Assembly (NCBI RefSeq): GCF_000330885.1
Contig: NC_020059.1
Coordinates: forward strand, 2,841,001-2,905,000
Length of the DNA stretch: 64,000 bases
DNA from: Rhizobium tropici CIAT 899
GTDB taxonomy: Bacteria > Pseudomonadota > Alphaproteobacteria > Rhizobiales > Rhizobiaceae
Direction of reading: 5' to 3'
The notes below the pieces were generated by a model. That model searched no databases. It saw nothing but the letters and a program-made list of their open reading frames with translations, and had not been told where the DNA came from. Below are positions 26,168-35,322 of the stretch, one piece after another. Every line of letters begins with the position of its first letter. Position 1 is the stretch's first letter. The position numbers and the translations under genes are program-made.

Positions 26168-27053
26168 CGTCACCTCGCCTGCCGTGCCGCGACCATCCTC
26201 CAGAATGGCGAAGCGCGTCCGGGCACTGCTTTCCGAGCCGAAGGTGATCTTCGGCGGCGGCTTCATTCTCATCCTACTCATCCTCGCGATCTTCGCGCCC
26301 TATATCGCGCCGAAAGATCCACTGGAGCAGGATCTGATGTCCGGCACCCTGCCGCCGGCCTGGATCGAGGGTTCCGATCCCGGCTTCCTGCTGGGGACGG
26401 ACGATCTCGGCCGCGACGTGCTCTCACGCGCCATCTTCGGTACGCGCATCGCGCTTACGGTCGCCTTCGTCGCCGCCGGGCTCGCGGCCTTGATCGGCAC
26501 ATTGCTCGGCCTTCTCGCCGGCTGGTATGGCGGCTGGATCGACAAGGTGATCTCCCGTCTTGTCGATATCTGGATGGCCTTCCCGCCTGTATTGCTGTCG
26601 ATCCTGCTCGTCGCCGTCTTCGGCTCCGGCGTGCATTCGGTCATCGCGGCCATCGTCATCATCGACTGGACACGTTTCTGTCGCGTCGTGCGCTCGGAAA
26701 CACAGACGCAGGCCCGGATGGATTATGTGACCGCCGCCCACACGATCGGCTTTTCGCGGGTGCGAATCCTTTTCAGCGAAATCCTGCCCAACGTGACGCC
26801 GGTGCTGATCGCCCTTGTCAGCCTTGAAATGGGCATTGCCGTCATCGTCGAAGCCATCCTGTCCTTCGTCGGCCTTTCCGTCTCCTCGGACACACCGACC
26901 TGGGGCGGCATGATCGCCGAGGGGCGGCAGATGATATACCAAGGCTGGTGGGTGCTGGTCGTGCCGCTGATCGCCCTCTTCGCCACCGTGCTTGCCTTCA
27001 ATCAGCTTGGCGACGGCCTGCGCCGCGCCCTCGATCCGGTGATGCGCCGATGA
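26160..27053 (+). CDS. ABC transporter permease (DppC/OppC family)
   Basis: The 297-residue permease has the DppC marker LLGTDDLGRDVLSRAIFGTRIAL (about 75-97) and coupling loop RMDYVTAAHTIGFSRVRILFSEILPN. ATG 26160 overlaps the upstream stop; the frame opens earlier (26076) only in the shadow of the previous gene. It pairs with the DppB-type permease to form the channel, and overlaps the following ATPase gene by ATGA. Confidence 0.95.
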   Translation: MADVTSPAVPRPSSRMAKRVRALLSEPKVIFGGGFILILLILAIFAPYIAPKDPLEQDLMSGTLPPAWIEGSDPGFLLGTDDLGRDVLSRAIFGTRIALTVAFVAAGLAALIGTLLGLLAGWYGGWIDKVISRLVDIWMAFPPVLLSILLVAVFGSGVHSVIAAIVIIDWTRFCRVVRSETQTQARMDYVTAAHTIGFSRVRILFSEILPNVTPVLIALVSLEMGIAVIVEAILSFVGLSVSSDTPTWGGMIAEGRQMIYQGWWVLVVPLIALFATVLAFNQLGDGLRRALDPVMRR

Positions 27054-27922
27054 CATCTACGCTTCTCTCCATAACAGGCCTGAGTGCCGTGTCCGACCGC
27101 GATGGCGGCGCGCCGATCCTGCGCGATGTCTCCGTCACGCTGGAGCGTGGCGAGGTACGCGGCATTGTCGGAGAAAGCGGCGCCGGCAAGTCGACCATCG
27201 CCAAGGCCCTGCTCGGCATCCTGCCGCGCGGCGTCCGCCTCACCGGCGGCTCCATAATCTTCGAGAACCGCGACCTGCTCACCCTCTCCATCAGGGAATT
27301 GCGAGACATCATGGGCAGCGAAATCTCGCTGATCCCGCAGGACCCGCAAACCGCACTCAATCCCGGCCGCCGCATCGAGGCGCAACTGACCGATGGCTTG
27401 CGGTTGAAACGCGGCCTGTCATCGGGCGATGCCCGCCGGCGCGCGCTGAAGCTGCTGGAAGAAGTGCATATCCGCGATCCCGAGCGCGTGCTGCGCGCCT
27501 ATCCGCATGAATTGTCCGGGGGGATGCGGCAGCGCATATTGATCGCCGCCGCCTTCGCGCTGGAGCCGAAACTGGTCGTCGCCGACGAGCCGACCACCGC
27601 GCTCGACGTCACCGTGCAGAAGCAGATCCTGCGGCTGATCCGCGGCCTGCAGGAAGCGCATGGCACCGCCGTCATTTTCGTCACGCACGATCTCGGCGTC
27701 GTCGCCCAGATATGCGACAACGTGACCCTGCTGTACGCAGGCAAGGTTATCGAGGAGGGGCGTACAAGCGACGTGCTTACGCATCCACGGCACGTCTACA
27801 CGAGATCTTTGATAGCAGCCGGGCCGCGCTATGACCGGCCGGATGCGGGGCTGACACCGGTTCCGCAAGCCGTCTTCGAACAATTGCGCCGCGAAATCGG
27901 CATTTCGGAGGGCGGCCGATGA
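27050..27922 (+). CDS. ABC transporter ATP-binding protein (DppD-type)
   Basis: The 290-residue ATPase has Walker A GESGAGKST (41-49), the Q-loop PQDPQTALNPG, signature LSGGMRQR, Walker B LVVADEPTTALD and switch histidine in FVTHDLG. The C-terminal oligopeptide-binding extension (GPRYDRPDAG) is present, though no clear 4-cysteine cluster is seen. Its start overlaps the permease stop by ATGA and its stop overlaps the next ATPase start, so translation is coupled. Confidence 0.95.
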   Translation: MTSTLLSITGLSAVSDRDGGAPILRDVSVTLERGEVRGIVGESGAGKSTIAKALLGILPRGVRLTGGSIIFENRDLLTLSIRELRDIMGSEISLIPQDPQTALNPGRRIEAQLTDGLRLKRGLSSGDARRRALKLLEEVHIRDPERVLRAYPHELSGGMRQRILIAAAFALEPKLVVADEPTTALDVTVQKQILRLIRGLQEAHGTAVIFVTHDLGVVAQICDNVTLLYAGKVIEEGRTSDVLTHPRHVYTRSLIAAGPRYDRPDAGLTPVPQAVFEQLRREIGISEGGR

Positions 27923-28770
27923 GCGTTTCCGATCATCTGCTGTCCGCTAAGGGCATTGAGGTGACCTACGGCGCCAAGCCGCATCTTTTCGGGCCGCCGG
28001 GCCACGGCATCAAGGTGCTGCACGGCGTCGATATTGATATCCGCCGCGGCGAAACCATCGGCATCGTCGGCGAAAGCGGCTCGGGCAAGACGACCCTCGG
28101 CCGCGCCCTGCTGCGGCTGGTCGATGTGACGGCGGGCAGCATCCATTTCGATGGCAGAGACATCACGCGTCTGCCGGCTACAGACATGCGGCCGCTGCGT
28201 CGGCGCATGCAGATGATCTTTCAGGATCCGATGGCCTCGCTCAACCCGCGCCACACGATCCGCCGCATCCTCGTCGAACCGCTGCTTCTGCACAAACTCG
28301 CTTCGGACAGGAAAGAGGCCGAGCGGCAGGTTGCCGAAATCCTCGAACGGGTGACGCTCCCTCAGGCATGCCTCGAGCGCAATCCGCATGAACTCTCGGG
28401 CGGTCAGCGCCAGCGCATCGGCATCGCGCGTGCGGCCTTGCTGAAGCCGGATTTCGTGCTCGCCGACGAGATCGTCTCCGGCCTCGACGTGTCGACGCAG
28501 GCGCAGGTTCTGAATCTCCTGAAGGAGCTTTCGCGCGATCTCGGCCTTTCCATGGCCTTCATCAGCCACGACCTCTCGGTCATCCGCGCCGTCTGCGACC
28601 GGGTCTATGTCATGCGCCACGGTCGCATCGAGGAAGAAGGCGATTGCGAGCGTGTCTTCACCGCACCCGCCTCCACCTATACCCGCATGCTGCTTGACGC
28701 CATTCCCCTGCCGGAAGTCGACCCGCACTGGCTCGGTCGCGAAAACCTGATGGAAGCGTCCGATGCATGA
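27919..28770 (+). CDS. ABC transporter ATP-binding protein (DppF-type)
   Basis: The 283-residue ATPase has Walker A GESGSGKTT (51-59), Q-loop FQDPMASLNPR, signature LSGGQRQR, Walker B FVLADEIVSGLD (Ile and Gly replace the usual Pro and Ala, not essential residues) and switch histidine in FISHDLS. It completes the importer as partner of the preceding ATPase. A small hairpin, CGCCC-N5-GGGCG, lies just downstream at 28775-28789. Confidence 0.95.
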   Translation: MSVSDHLLSAKGIEVTYGAKPHLFGPPGHGIKVLHGVDIDIRRGETIGIVGESGSGKTTLGRALLRLVDVTAGSIHFDGRDITRLPATDMRPLRRRMQMIFQDPMASLNPRHTIRRILVEPLLLHKLASDRKEAERQVAEILERVTLPQACLERNPHELSGGQRQRIGIARAALLKPDFVLADEIVSGLDVSTQAQVLNLLKELSRDLGLSMAFISHDLSVIRAVCDRVYVMRHGRIEEEGDCERVFTAPASTYTRMLLDAIPLPEVDPHWLGRENLMEASDA

Positions 28771-28860
28771 AGGTCGCCCGATCAGGGCGCAAAGTTTGCG
28801 CTTGAGCCGCAGGTGTTAGCGAGACTGCAACAACATCGGTATATGGAAAGGGAAGACCCT

Positions 28861-29424
28861 ATGAAGGATCCTGTTTCAGCAGCAACAAACACAACGGGCT
28901 TGCCCGGTCTTCGCGGTCACGACCATACGGGACTGACGGTGCCGGATATGAAGCAGGCGGTCGATTTCTTTCAGAACGTGCTTGGCTGCGAGGCCATGAT
29001 GTCATTCGGCCCGTTTGCCGATGATGAGGGTACGTTCATGACGGATCTGCTCGGCGTCCACCCCAAGGCGCAGGTAAAGCAGATCACCCAAATACGCTGC
29101 GGTTTCGGTTCGAACATCGAGCTCTTCGAATACGTCGCTCCCGATCAGCGAGATCTGAAACAGAAGAACAGCGACATCGGCGCATTTCATATCTCGCTCT
29201 ATGTCGACGATATCGATGCGGCAAAGGCCTATCTGGACAGCCACAACATCGAGACACGGCTCGGACCGTTCCCGGTCCAGGATGGCCCGGCGGCAGGCCA
29301 GTCGATCCTCTATTTCCAGGCACCATGGGGCCTGCAATTCGAGGCGATCAGCTATCCCAAGGGTATGGCCTATGAAAAAGATGCTGAAACCGTGCTGTGG
29401 AGCCCGAAAGATCCGGGTAAGTGA
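28861..29424 (+). CDS. VOC family (glyoxalase/extradiol dioxygenase fold) protein
   Basis: The 187-residue protein has the paired beta-alpha-beta-beta-beta units of the vicinal oxygen chelate fold: HDHTGLTVPDMKQAVDFFQNVLGC at the start, and GAFHISLYVDDIDAAKAYL with GQSILYFQAPWGLQFEAISY at the end. Candidate metal ligands are His in HDHTG, His in AFHIS and Glu in QFEAI. ATG 28861 has AAAGGGA before it. It follows the ABC operon by 90 bases and is convergent with the anthranilate-CoA ligase gene. The reaction is unknown; lyase, isomerase or dioxygenase chemistry is possible. Confidence 0.85.
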   Translation: MKDPVSAATNTTGLPGLRGHDHTGLTVPDMKQAVDFFQNVLGCEAMMSFGPFADDEGTFMTDLLGVHPKAQVKQITQIRCGFGSNIELFEYVAPDQRDLKQKNSDIGAFHISLYVDDIDAAKAYLDSHNIETRLGPFPVQDGPAAGQSILYFQAPWGLQFEAISYPKGMAYEKDAETVLWSPKDPGK

Positions 29425-29449
29425 AGCAAGATGTCGCCTGACGGTATCC

Positions 29450-31063
29450 TCAGTTACGCAGGCGGAAGCGCTGTACCTTGCCGGATTCCGTCTTCGGCAA
29501 GGCTTCGACGAAGACGATGGAACGCGGATATTTATAGGGTGCAATCACGGCCTTGACGTGATCCTGCAAGGCCCTGACGAGCAGATCCGATCCGGTGACA
29601 CCCGGCGCCAGCACGACATGAGCCTGCACGATATGGCCCCGTTCCTCGTCCGGCTTGCCGATCACAGCGCATTCCAGCACGTCGGCATGCGAAAGAAGCG
29701 CAGCTTCCACTTCCGGCCCGGCAATATTGTAACCGGCGGAAAGAATGATGTCGTCCGAACGCGCGGCAAAGTGGAAATAGCCGTCCTCATCCTGAATAAA
29801 GCTGTCGCCGGTCACATTCCAGCCGTCCCGCACATAATCGGCCTGCCTGTGGTCGGCGAGATAGCGGCAGCCGATCGGTCCGCGAACGACGAGTTTGCCG
29901 ATGGTCCCGCGCGGCACCTCGTTCATCTCGTCATCGACGACGCGGGCTTCATAGCCCGTCAGCGGCTTGCCCGTGCAATTCGGCCGCGCGTCGGAAAGAT
30001 GGTTGGAGATGAAGATGTGCAGCAACTCGGTCGAGCCGATGCCGTCGAGGATCGGCTTGCCGGTCTTGCGCGTCCATTCCTCGAAGATCGGCGCCGGCAG
30101 CGTCTCGCCGGCGGAGACGGCAATGCGAAGCGAGGAAAGATCCGCTCCCTCCTCCATCGCCGCCAGCATGGCGCGATAGGCCGTCGGTGCGGTGAAGCTG
30201 ATCGTCGCGCCATATTCCTGGATGATCTCGACCATGTTCTTCGGCGAGGCGTTTTCCAGCAAGGCCGTCGATGCGCCGAAGCGAAGCGGGAACACGACCA
30301 GACCTCCGAGCCCGAAGGTGAAGGCGATCGGCGGCGAGCCGACGAAGACGTCATCCGGCGTGACCTGCAGGACTTCCCTGGCATAGGCATCGGCGATGAT
30401 CAGGATATCGCGATGGAAATGCATGGTCGCCTTGGGCACGCCCGTCGATCCGGAGGTGAAACCGAGCAGCGCCACATCATCCCGCCCGGTCTTCACCGGC
30501 TCGAAGCGAACGGGCTTGTTGAGCGCAATGCGGTCGAGTTCCGCATCGTGGTTGGCGGTGCCGTCGAAGCCGACAACCTGCTTCAAAAACTGGCTGTCCT
30601 TGGCCGCCGCGACAAGCTCTTCCAGCAGTCTTGTATCGCACAGCGCGAATGAGATTTCCGCCTTGTCGATGATCTTCGAAAGCTCGCCTGCCCGCAGCAT
30701 CGGCATGGTGTTGACGGCAACGGCGCCGACCTTCGTCACCGCCAGCCAGCAGGCGATCATGGCCGGGTTGTTTCCGGAGCGGATAAGAACGCGATTGCCC
30801 GGCTTCACGCCGAAGTCCTCGACAAGCGCATGCGCGATGCGGTTGGTCCAGTCCGCCAGCTCCTTGTAGGTGCGGCGCCGGCCATTGCCGATGAGCGCCA
30901 CGTTGTCGCCGAAGCCTTTTTCGACCATGCGATCGCTCAGCTCGAAGCCGGCATTCAGCCATTCCTGATAGTCGAAACCATCCATCAGCAGCTCGGGCCA
31001 TTCGTCGAAAGGCGGCAGATTGTCTCGCGTGAATGTATCGGTATGACCGGTCGGTCCCAGCAT
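29450..31063 (-). CDS. abmG: 2-aminobenzoate (anthranilate)-CoA ligase
   Basis: The 537-residue ANL-superfamily enzyme has the AMP motif TSGSTGVPKATMHFH (about 219-233), GIGSTELLHIFIS of the benzoate-CoA ligase branch, GWNVTGD, and the C-terminal catalytic lysine in LPKTESGKVQR. The N-terminus (TFTRDNLPPFDEWPEL) is typical of 2-aminobenzoate-CoA ligases. It forms 2-aminobenzoyl-CoA with ATP and CoA. It is divergent from the fused monooxygenase/reductase gene that uses this product, as in the two-enzyme aerobic anthranilate pathway of Azoarcus evansii. Shared motif sites 5 and 6 lie between them. Confidence 0.88.
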   Translation of the reverse strand: MLGPTGHTDTFTRDNLPPFDEWPELLMDGFDYQEWLNAGFELSDRMVEKGFGDNVALIGNGRRRTYKELADWTNRIAHALVEDFGVKPGNRVLIRSGNNPAMIACWLAVTKVGAVAVNTMPMLRAGELSKIIDKAEISFALCDTRLLEELVAAAKDSQFLKQVVGFDGTANHDAELDRIALNKPVRFEPVKTGRDDVALLGFTSGSTGVPKATMHFHRDILIIADAYAREVLQVTPDDVFVGSPPIAFTFGLGGLVVFPLRFGASTALLENASPKNMVEIIQEYGATISFTAPTAYRAMLAAMEEGADLSSLRIAVSAGETLPAPIFEEWTRKTGKPILDGIGSTELLHIFISNHLSDARPNCTGKPLTGYEARVVDDEMNEVPRGTIGKLVVRGPIGCRYLADHRQADYVRDGWNVTGDSFIQDEDGYFHFAARSDDIILSAGYNIAGPEVEAALLSHADVLECAVIGKPDEERGHIVQAHVVLAPGVTGSDLLVRALQDHVKAVIAPYKYPRSIVFVEALPKTESGKVQRFRLRN

Positions 31064-31176
31064 TACGTTGCTCCCACATTCTTATCGATCAATCGCCACG
31101 ACAGCCGTTTCCCCGCGGCGCATGTGGCATTGCTAAAAAAGATCGCACCGAAGCCCACAATGTTCAAGCGAGAAAT

Positions 31177-31188
31177 TTTAAGCCTAAA
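31177..31188. promoter_or_regulatory. shared motif site 5 (TTTAA-N2-TTAAA variant)
   Basis: TTTAAGCCTAAA, then C and TATTTTTGA. It is one mismatch from the consensus and lies 114 bases before the ligase start. Together with site 6 it forms a direct repeat of about 22 bases. Confidence 0.5.
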
Positions 31189-31306
31189 CTATTTTTGATT
31201 TCTGATTGATTCAAAAGGGCTATTTTCCATTTTCCTGCTATTATGAGTGCCTACAGGCCGCATATTGGAGCAGGAAAAGCCTTGACGAATGGCTCCAACA
31301 AGATAT

Positions 31307-31318
31307 TTTAAACTTAAA
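31307..31318. promoter_or_regulatory. shared motif site 6 (TTTAA-N2-TTAAA, perfect)
   Basis: TTTAAACTTAAA, then T and TATTTTGAG, ends 42 bases before the monooxygenase/reductase ATG. It repeats site 5 in the same orientation, 130 bases away. Confidence 0.55.
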
Positions 31319-31360
31319 TTATTTTGAGGTCGGTTCCGGCTGGACGAGGAGGGAAAAGCG

Positions 31361-33679
31361 ATGCGCATCGTCTGTATCGGCGGCGGCCCCGCGGGGCTTT
31401 ACTTCGCGCTTCTGATGAAGAAGCTCCATCCCGAGCATTCGATCCGTGTCGTCGAGCGCAACCGCCCCTATGATACCTTCGGCTGGGGCGTCGTCTTCTC
31501 CGACGCAACAATGGTTTCGATGCGGGAATGGGACCCGGAAAGCGCTGCCGAGATCGAGGACGCCTTCAACCATTGGGACGATATCGAGGTCCTGTTTAAG
31601 GGGACGCGCCAGCGCACATCGGGCCACGGTTTCGTCGGTATTGGCCGCAAGAAGCTTTTGAACATCCTGCAGCGCCGCTGTGAGGCGCTCGGCGTGGAGC
31701 TGATCTTCGAAACGGACGTCAATTCCGATCTCGACTATCCGGATGCCGATCTGGTCATCGGCTCGGACGGCCTCAATTCGCGCATTCGCAATCATTATCC
31801 GGAGGTCTTCCAGCCTGACATGATCACCCGGCCGAACCGCTATATCTGGCTCGGCACCAACAAGCTCTTCGACGCCTTCACCTTCGATTTCCGCCGCACC
31901 GATCACGGCTGGTTCCAGGCACATATCTACAAGTTCGACGACAAGACCTCGACCTTCATCGTCGAGACGACGGAAGAGGCTTATCTCGCGCATGGCCTCG
32001 ACAAGATGGATCAGGACGGCTCCATCGCCTTCTGCGAAAACCTGTTCTCCGAAGTGCTCGAAGGCACCTCGCTGATTACCAATGCCCGCCACATCCGCGG
32101 CTCGGCATGGCTGAATTTCAACCGCCTGATCTGCGGCAAATGGAGCCATTTCAACGGCAATTCCCATGTCGTGCTGATGGGCGATGCTGCCCACACCGCG
32201 CATTTCGCCATCGGCTCCGGCACCAAGCTCGCCATCGATGACGCCATTGAGCTGACCCGGCAGTTCCAGATCCATGGGCACGAGAAGGACAAGATACCGG
32301 CCGTCCTTGAGACCTATGAGGAAATCCGCCGCGTCGATGTGGCGCGTATCCAGAATGCTGCCCGCAATGCGATGGAATGGTTCGAGGTCGTCGGCCGCCG
32401 CTATGCCGACACGCTCGATCCGCCGCAATTCATGTATTCGATGCTGACCCGCTCGCAGCGCATCAGTCACGAAAATCTGCGGCTGCGCGACAAGACCTGG
32501 CTTGAAGGCTATGAGCGCTGGTTCGCGGAAAAATCCGGCCTTGCCGTCGGTAACGACCGCTGCCTGCCGCCGATGTTCACGCCTTATCGCCTCCGGGATG
32601 TCCAACTTATCAACCGCATCGTTATGTCTCCGATGGCGATGTACTCGGCTGAAGATGGCGTGATGAACGATTTCCACATCGTCCATCTCGGCTCCCGCGC
32701 CCTTGGCGGCGCAGGGCTGATCTTCGCGGAGATGACTTGCGTCACCCCGGATGCCCGCATCACGCCCGGCTGCCTCGGCCTCTGGAACGAAGAGCAGGTG
32801 GCGCAGTGGAAGCGGCTCGTCGATTTCGTTCACACGAATAGCGCCGCCAAGGTCGGCATCCAGCTCGGCCATGCCGGCCGCAAGGGCGCGACGAAGCTCG
32901 CCTGGGAAGGCATCGACCAACCGCTTCCCGAAGGCGAGTGGCCGCTGATCTCCGCATCATCAGTCCCCTATCTCAAGAATAGCCAGGTGCCGAGGACCAT
33001 GGATCGCGCCGATATGGACCGCGTCAAGGCCGACTTCATCCGCTCGACGGAACTGGCGGTCGAGACCGGCGCCGACTGGCTGGAACTCCATTGCGCCCAC
33101 GGCTATCTGTTGTCGAGCTTCCTGTCGCCGCTGACCAATCTGCGCGACGACGACTATGGTGGCAGCCACGAAAACCGCGCCCGCTATCCCCTGGAGATCT
33201 TCAGGGCAATGCGCGCGATCTGGCCGGCGGACAAGCCGATCTCGATCCGCCTCTCCTGCCATGACTGGACTGACGGCGGTAACACACCGGAAGATGCGGC
33301 GATCTTCGCGCGCATGTTCAAGGAAGCCGGGGCCGACCTGATCGACTGCTCCTCAGGCCAGGTCTCGAAGCAGGAAAAGCCGGTTTACGGCCGCCTGTTC
33401 CAGACGCCCTTTTCTGACAAGATCCGCAACGAGATCGGCATCCCGACGATCGCCGTCGGAGCAATTTCGGAGGCTGACCACGCCAATTCGATCATCGCCG
33501 CCGGCCGCGCTGATCTCTGTGCCATCGCTCGCCCGCATCTGGCCGATCCGGCTTGGTCACTGCATGAAGCCGCCAAGATCGGGCTGACTTCCATTCCCTG
33601 GCCGAAGCAATATCTTTCCGGCAAGACTCAGTACGAAACCAACCTCGCCCGCGCAGCCACGGCAGCACCGGCTAAGTGA
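31361..33679 (+). CDS. abmA: 2-aminobenzoyl-CoA monooxygenase/reductase (fused flavoprotein)
   Basis: The 772-residue fusion has an N-terminal FAD monooxygenase domain (IGGGPAGLYFALLMKKLHPEH at 5-25; GDAAHTAHFAIGSGTKLAIDDAIEL near 275) and a C-terminal old-yellow-enzyme FMN domain from about residue 400 (LINRIVMSPMAMYSAEDGV; QLGHAGRKGATK; HCAHGYLLSSFLSPLTNLRDDDYGG). This order and length match the A. evansii enzyme that hydroxylates and then reduces the ring of 2-aminobenzoyl-CoA to a non-aromatic 2-amino-5-oxocyclohexene product. Salicylyl-CoA 5-hydroxylase is a close relative and the main alternative. It heads an operon reaching to 40505. Confidence 0.9.
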   Translation: MRIVCIGGGPAGLYFALLMKKLHPEHSIRVVERNRPYDTFGWGVVFSDATMVSMREWDPESAAEIEDAFNHWDDIEVLFKGTRQRTSGHGFVGIGRKKLLNILQRRCEALGVELIFETDVNSDLDYPDADLVIGSDGLNSRIRNHYPEVFQPDMITRPNRYIWLGTNKLFDAFTFDFRRTDHGWFQAHIYKFDDKTSTFIVETTEEAYLAHGLDKMDQDGSIAFCENLFSEVLEGTSLITNARHIRGSAWLNFNRLICGKWSHFNGNSHVVLMGDAAHTAHFAIGSGTKLAIDDAIELTRQFQIHGHEKDKIPAVLETYEEIRRVDVARIQNAARNAMEWFEVVGRRYADTLDPPQFMYSMLTRSQRISHENLRLRDKTWLEGYERWFAEKSGLAVGNDRCLPPMFTPYRLRDVQLINRIVMSPMAMYSAEDGVMNDFHIVHLGSRALGGAGLIFAEMTCVTPDARITPGCLGLWNEEQVAQWKRLVDFVHTNSAAKVGIQLGHAGRKGATKLAWEGIDQPLPEGEWPLISASSVPYLKNSQVPRTMDRADMDRVKADFIRSTELAVETGADWLELHCAHGYLLSSFLSPLTNLRDDDYGGSHENRARYPLEIFRAMRAIWPADKPISIRLSCHDWTDGGNTPEDAAIFARMFKEAGADLIDCSSGQVSKQEKPVYGRLFQTPFSDKIRNEIGIPTIAVGAISEADHANSIIAAGRADLCAIARPHLADPAWSLHEAAKIGLTSIPWPKQYLSGKTQYETNLARAATAAPAK

Positions 33680-33686
33680 GGATGAT

Positions 33687-34466
33687 ATGACGACTTCGGG
33701 CAAACTCAGCGGCCGTCACGCCCTCGTCACCGGGGCCGGCAGCGGCATAGGTGCGGCGATCGCCAACGCGCTTGCCGTTGAGGGTGCGCGCGTCAGTCTC
33801 GCCGGTCGCCGGCGAGAGCCGCTGGAAGCGGTAGCCGCCGAAATCGGCGCCCATGCATTCGTGGTCGATGGCTTCGATGTCACCAGCTCCGACGCCGTAG
33901 CCCAAGGCCTTGCCAAGGCGCGTGAGACGTTCGGTCTCGTTGATATCCTCGTCAACAATGCCGGGGAAGCGCCGAGCGCGCCCTTCGAGAAGACGACACT
34001 GGAGGCCTGGAACCATGTCCTCTTGGTCGACCTGACGGGTGTTTTCGTGGTGACGCAGGCAGCGCTTCCCGACCTAAAGGCTCGTGGCTCCGGCGCGCGC
34101 ATCATCAACATCGCCTCGACGGCTGGCTTGAAGGGCTACGCATACGTTTCGGCTTACGTCGCCGCCAAGCACGGCGTCGTCGGCCTCACCCGCTCGCTGG
34201 CGCTGGAGCTGGCGAAAACCGGCATCACAGTCAATGCCGTCTGCCCCGGTTTTACCGACACGCCGATCATCCAGCGCTCGATAGACACGATCGTCGCCAA
34301 GACCGGTCGGACGGCCGAGCAGGCGCTCGCCGAGTTCACGAAGTCCAATCCGCAGGGACGTCTCGTCAAGCCGGAAGAGGTCGCCGATACCGTGCTATGG
34401 CTGGCCTCTCCGGCCGCGGCATCGATCAATGGACAGGCAATTGCGGTTGCCGGTGGGGAGATTTGA
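33687..34466 (+). CDS. short-chain dehydrogenase/reductase of the anthranilate-CoA operon
   Basis: The 259-residue classical SDR has TGAGSGIG (15-22), NNAG (90-93), Ser144, Tyr157 and Lys161 (YVSAYVAAKHG). It lies 7 bases after the monooxygenase/reductase and 3 bases before a crotonase gene. A 3-hydroxyacyl- or alicyclic ketone dehydrogenase role on the ring product is expected from position. The exact step is unproven. Confidence 0.9.
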   Translation: MTTSGKLSGRHALVTGAGSGIGAAIANALAVEGARVSLAGRRREPLEAVAAEIGAHAFVVDGFDVTSSDAVAQGLAKARETFGLVDILVNNAGEAPSAPFEKTTLEAWNHVLLVDLTGVFVVTQAALPDLKARGSGARIINIASTAGLKGYAYVSAYVAAKHGVVGLTRSLALELAKTGITVNAVCPGFTDTPIIQRSIDTIVAKTGRTAEQALAEFTKSNPQGRLVKPEEVADTVLWLASPAAASINGQAIAVAGGEI

Positions 34467-34469
34467 GGG

Positions 34470-35321
34470 ATGAGCGATCGGGATATGACGATGAAGGGGT
34501 ATCTGAAGCCCTTCAAGGATTATAAGCCGGAGCACTTCCTCTGGGATGTCAGTGAAGATGGCCGCGTCGCCACCATCCGCCTGAACCGCCCAGAACGTAA
34601 GAATCCGCTGACCTTCGACAGCTATGCCGAGCTGCGTGATCTCTTTCGCGACCTCGCCTATGCCTCCGATATCCGCGCCATCGTGCTGACGGGCGCGGGC
34701 GGCAATTTCTCCTCCGGCGGCGACGTCTTCGAGATCATCGAGCCGCTGACGCGCATGGCGATGCCAGGGCTCCTGGCCTTCACGCGCATGACAGGCGATC
34801 TGGTCAAGGCCATGCGCAAATGCCCGCAGCCGATCATCTCCGCGGTGGACGGCATCTGCGCCGGCGCCGGCGCCATCCTGGCCATGGCCTCCGATTTGAG
34901 GCTCGCGACGCCGGAAGCAAAGACCGCCTTCCTCTTCACTCGCGTCGGCCTTGCCGGTGCCGATATGGGCGCATGCGGCATCCTGCCCCGTATCATCGGC
35001 CAGGGTCGCGCCGCCGAGCTTCTCTTTACCGGCCGCTCGATGACGGCAGCGGAAGGACAAGCCTGGGGCTTTTATAACGGCCTGCACGCCGGCACCGATC
35101 TGGAGCAGGAAGCGGTCAAGCTTGCGCGTTCGCTGGCTGACGGACCTTGGTTCGCGCACGGCATGACCAAGACTATGCTGAACCAGGAATGGGCGATGGG
35201 CATCGACGAAATGATCGAATCCGAAGCGCAAGCACAGGCAATCTGTATGGCGACGCAGGATTTCCGCCGCGCCTTCGAAGCCTTCGCTGCCAAGCGCCGG
35301 CCGGAATTCGAGGGGGATTGA
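34470..35321 (+). CDS. crotonase-family protein lacking both classical hydratase glutamates
   Basis: The 283-residue crotonase fold has an oxyanion segment [15 protein letters not shown] (75-89) and [23 protein letters not shown]. At the two positions where enoyl-CoA hydratases have catalytic glutamates this protein has Ile136 and Arg158; an acidic Asp165 lies close by ([10 protein letters not shown]). Simple hydration is thus doubtful, and a ring-opening hydrolase or isomerase role is possible. It is the third gene of the anthranilate operon. A. evansii has a similar enoyl-CoA hydratase-like gene in the same position class. Confidence 0.87.
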   Translation: MSDRDMTMKGYLKPFKDYKPEHFLWDVSEDGRVATIRLNRPERKNPLTFDSYAELRDLFRDLAYASDIRAIVLTGAGGNFSSGGDVFEIIEPLTRMAMPGLLAFTRMTGDLVKAMRKCPQPIISAVDGICAGAGAILAMASDLRLATPEAKTAFLFTRVGLAGADMGACGILPRIIGQGRAAELLFTGRSMTAAEGQAWGFYNGLHAGTDLEQEAVKLARSLADGPWFAHGMTKTMLNQEWAMGIDEMIESEAQAQAICMATQDFRRAFEAFAAKRRPEFEGD

Positions 35322-35322
35322 G

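Noticed and set aside
31319..32920. A 533-residue open frame on the minus strand
   Set aside because: It is antisense to the fused 2-aminobenzoyl-CoA flavoenzyme, whose motifs are clear on the plus strand.
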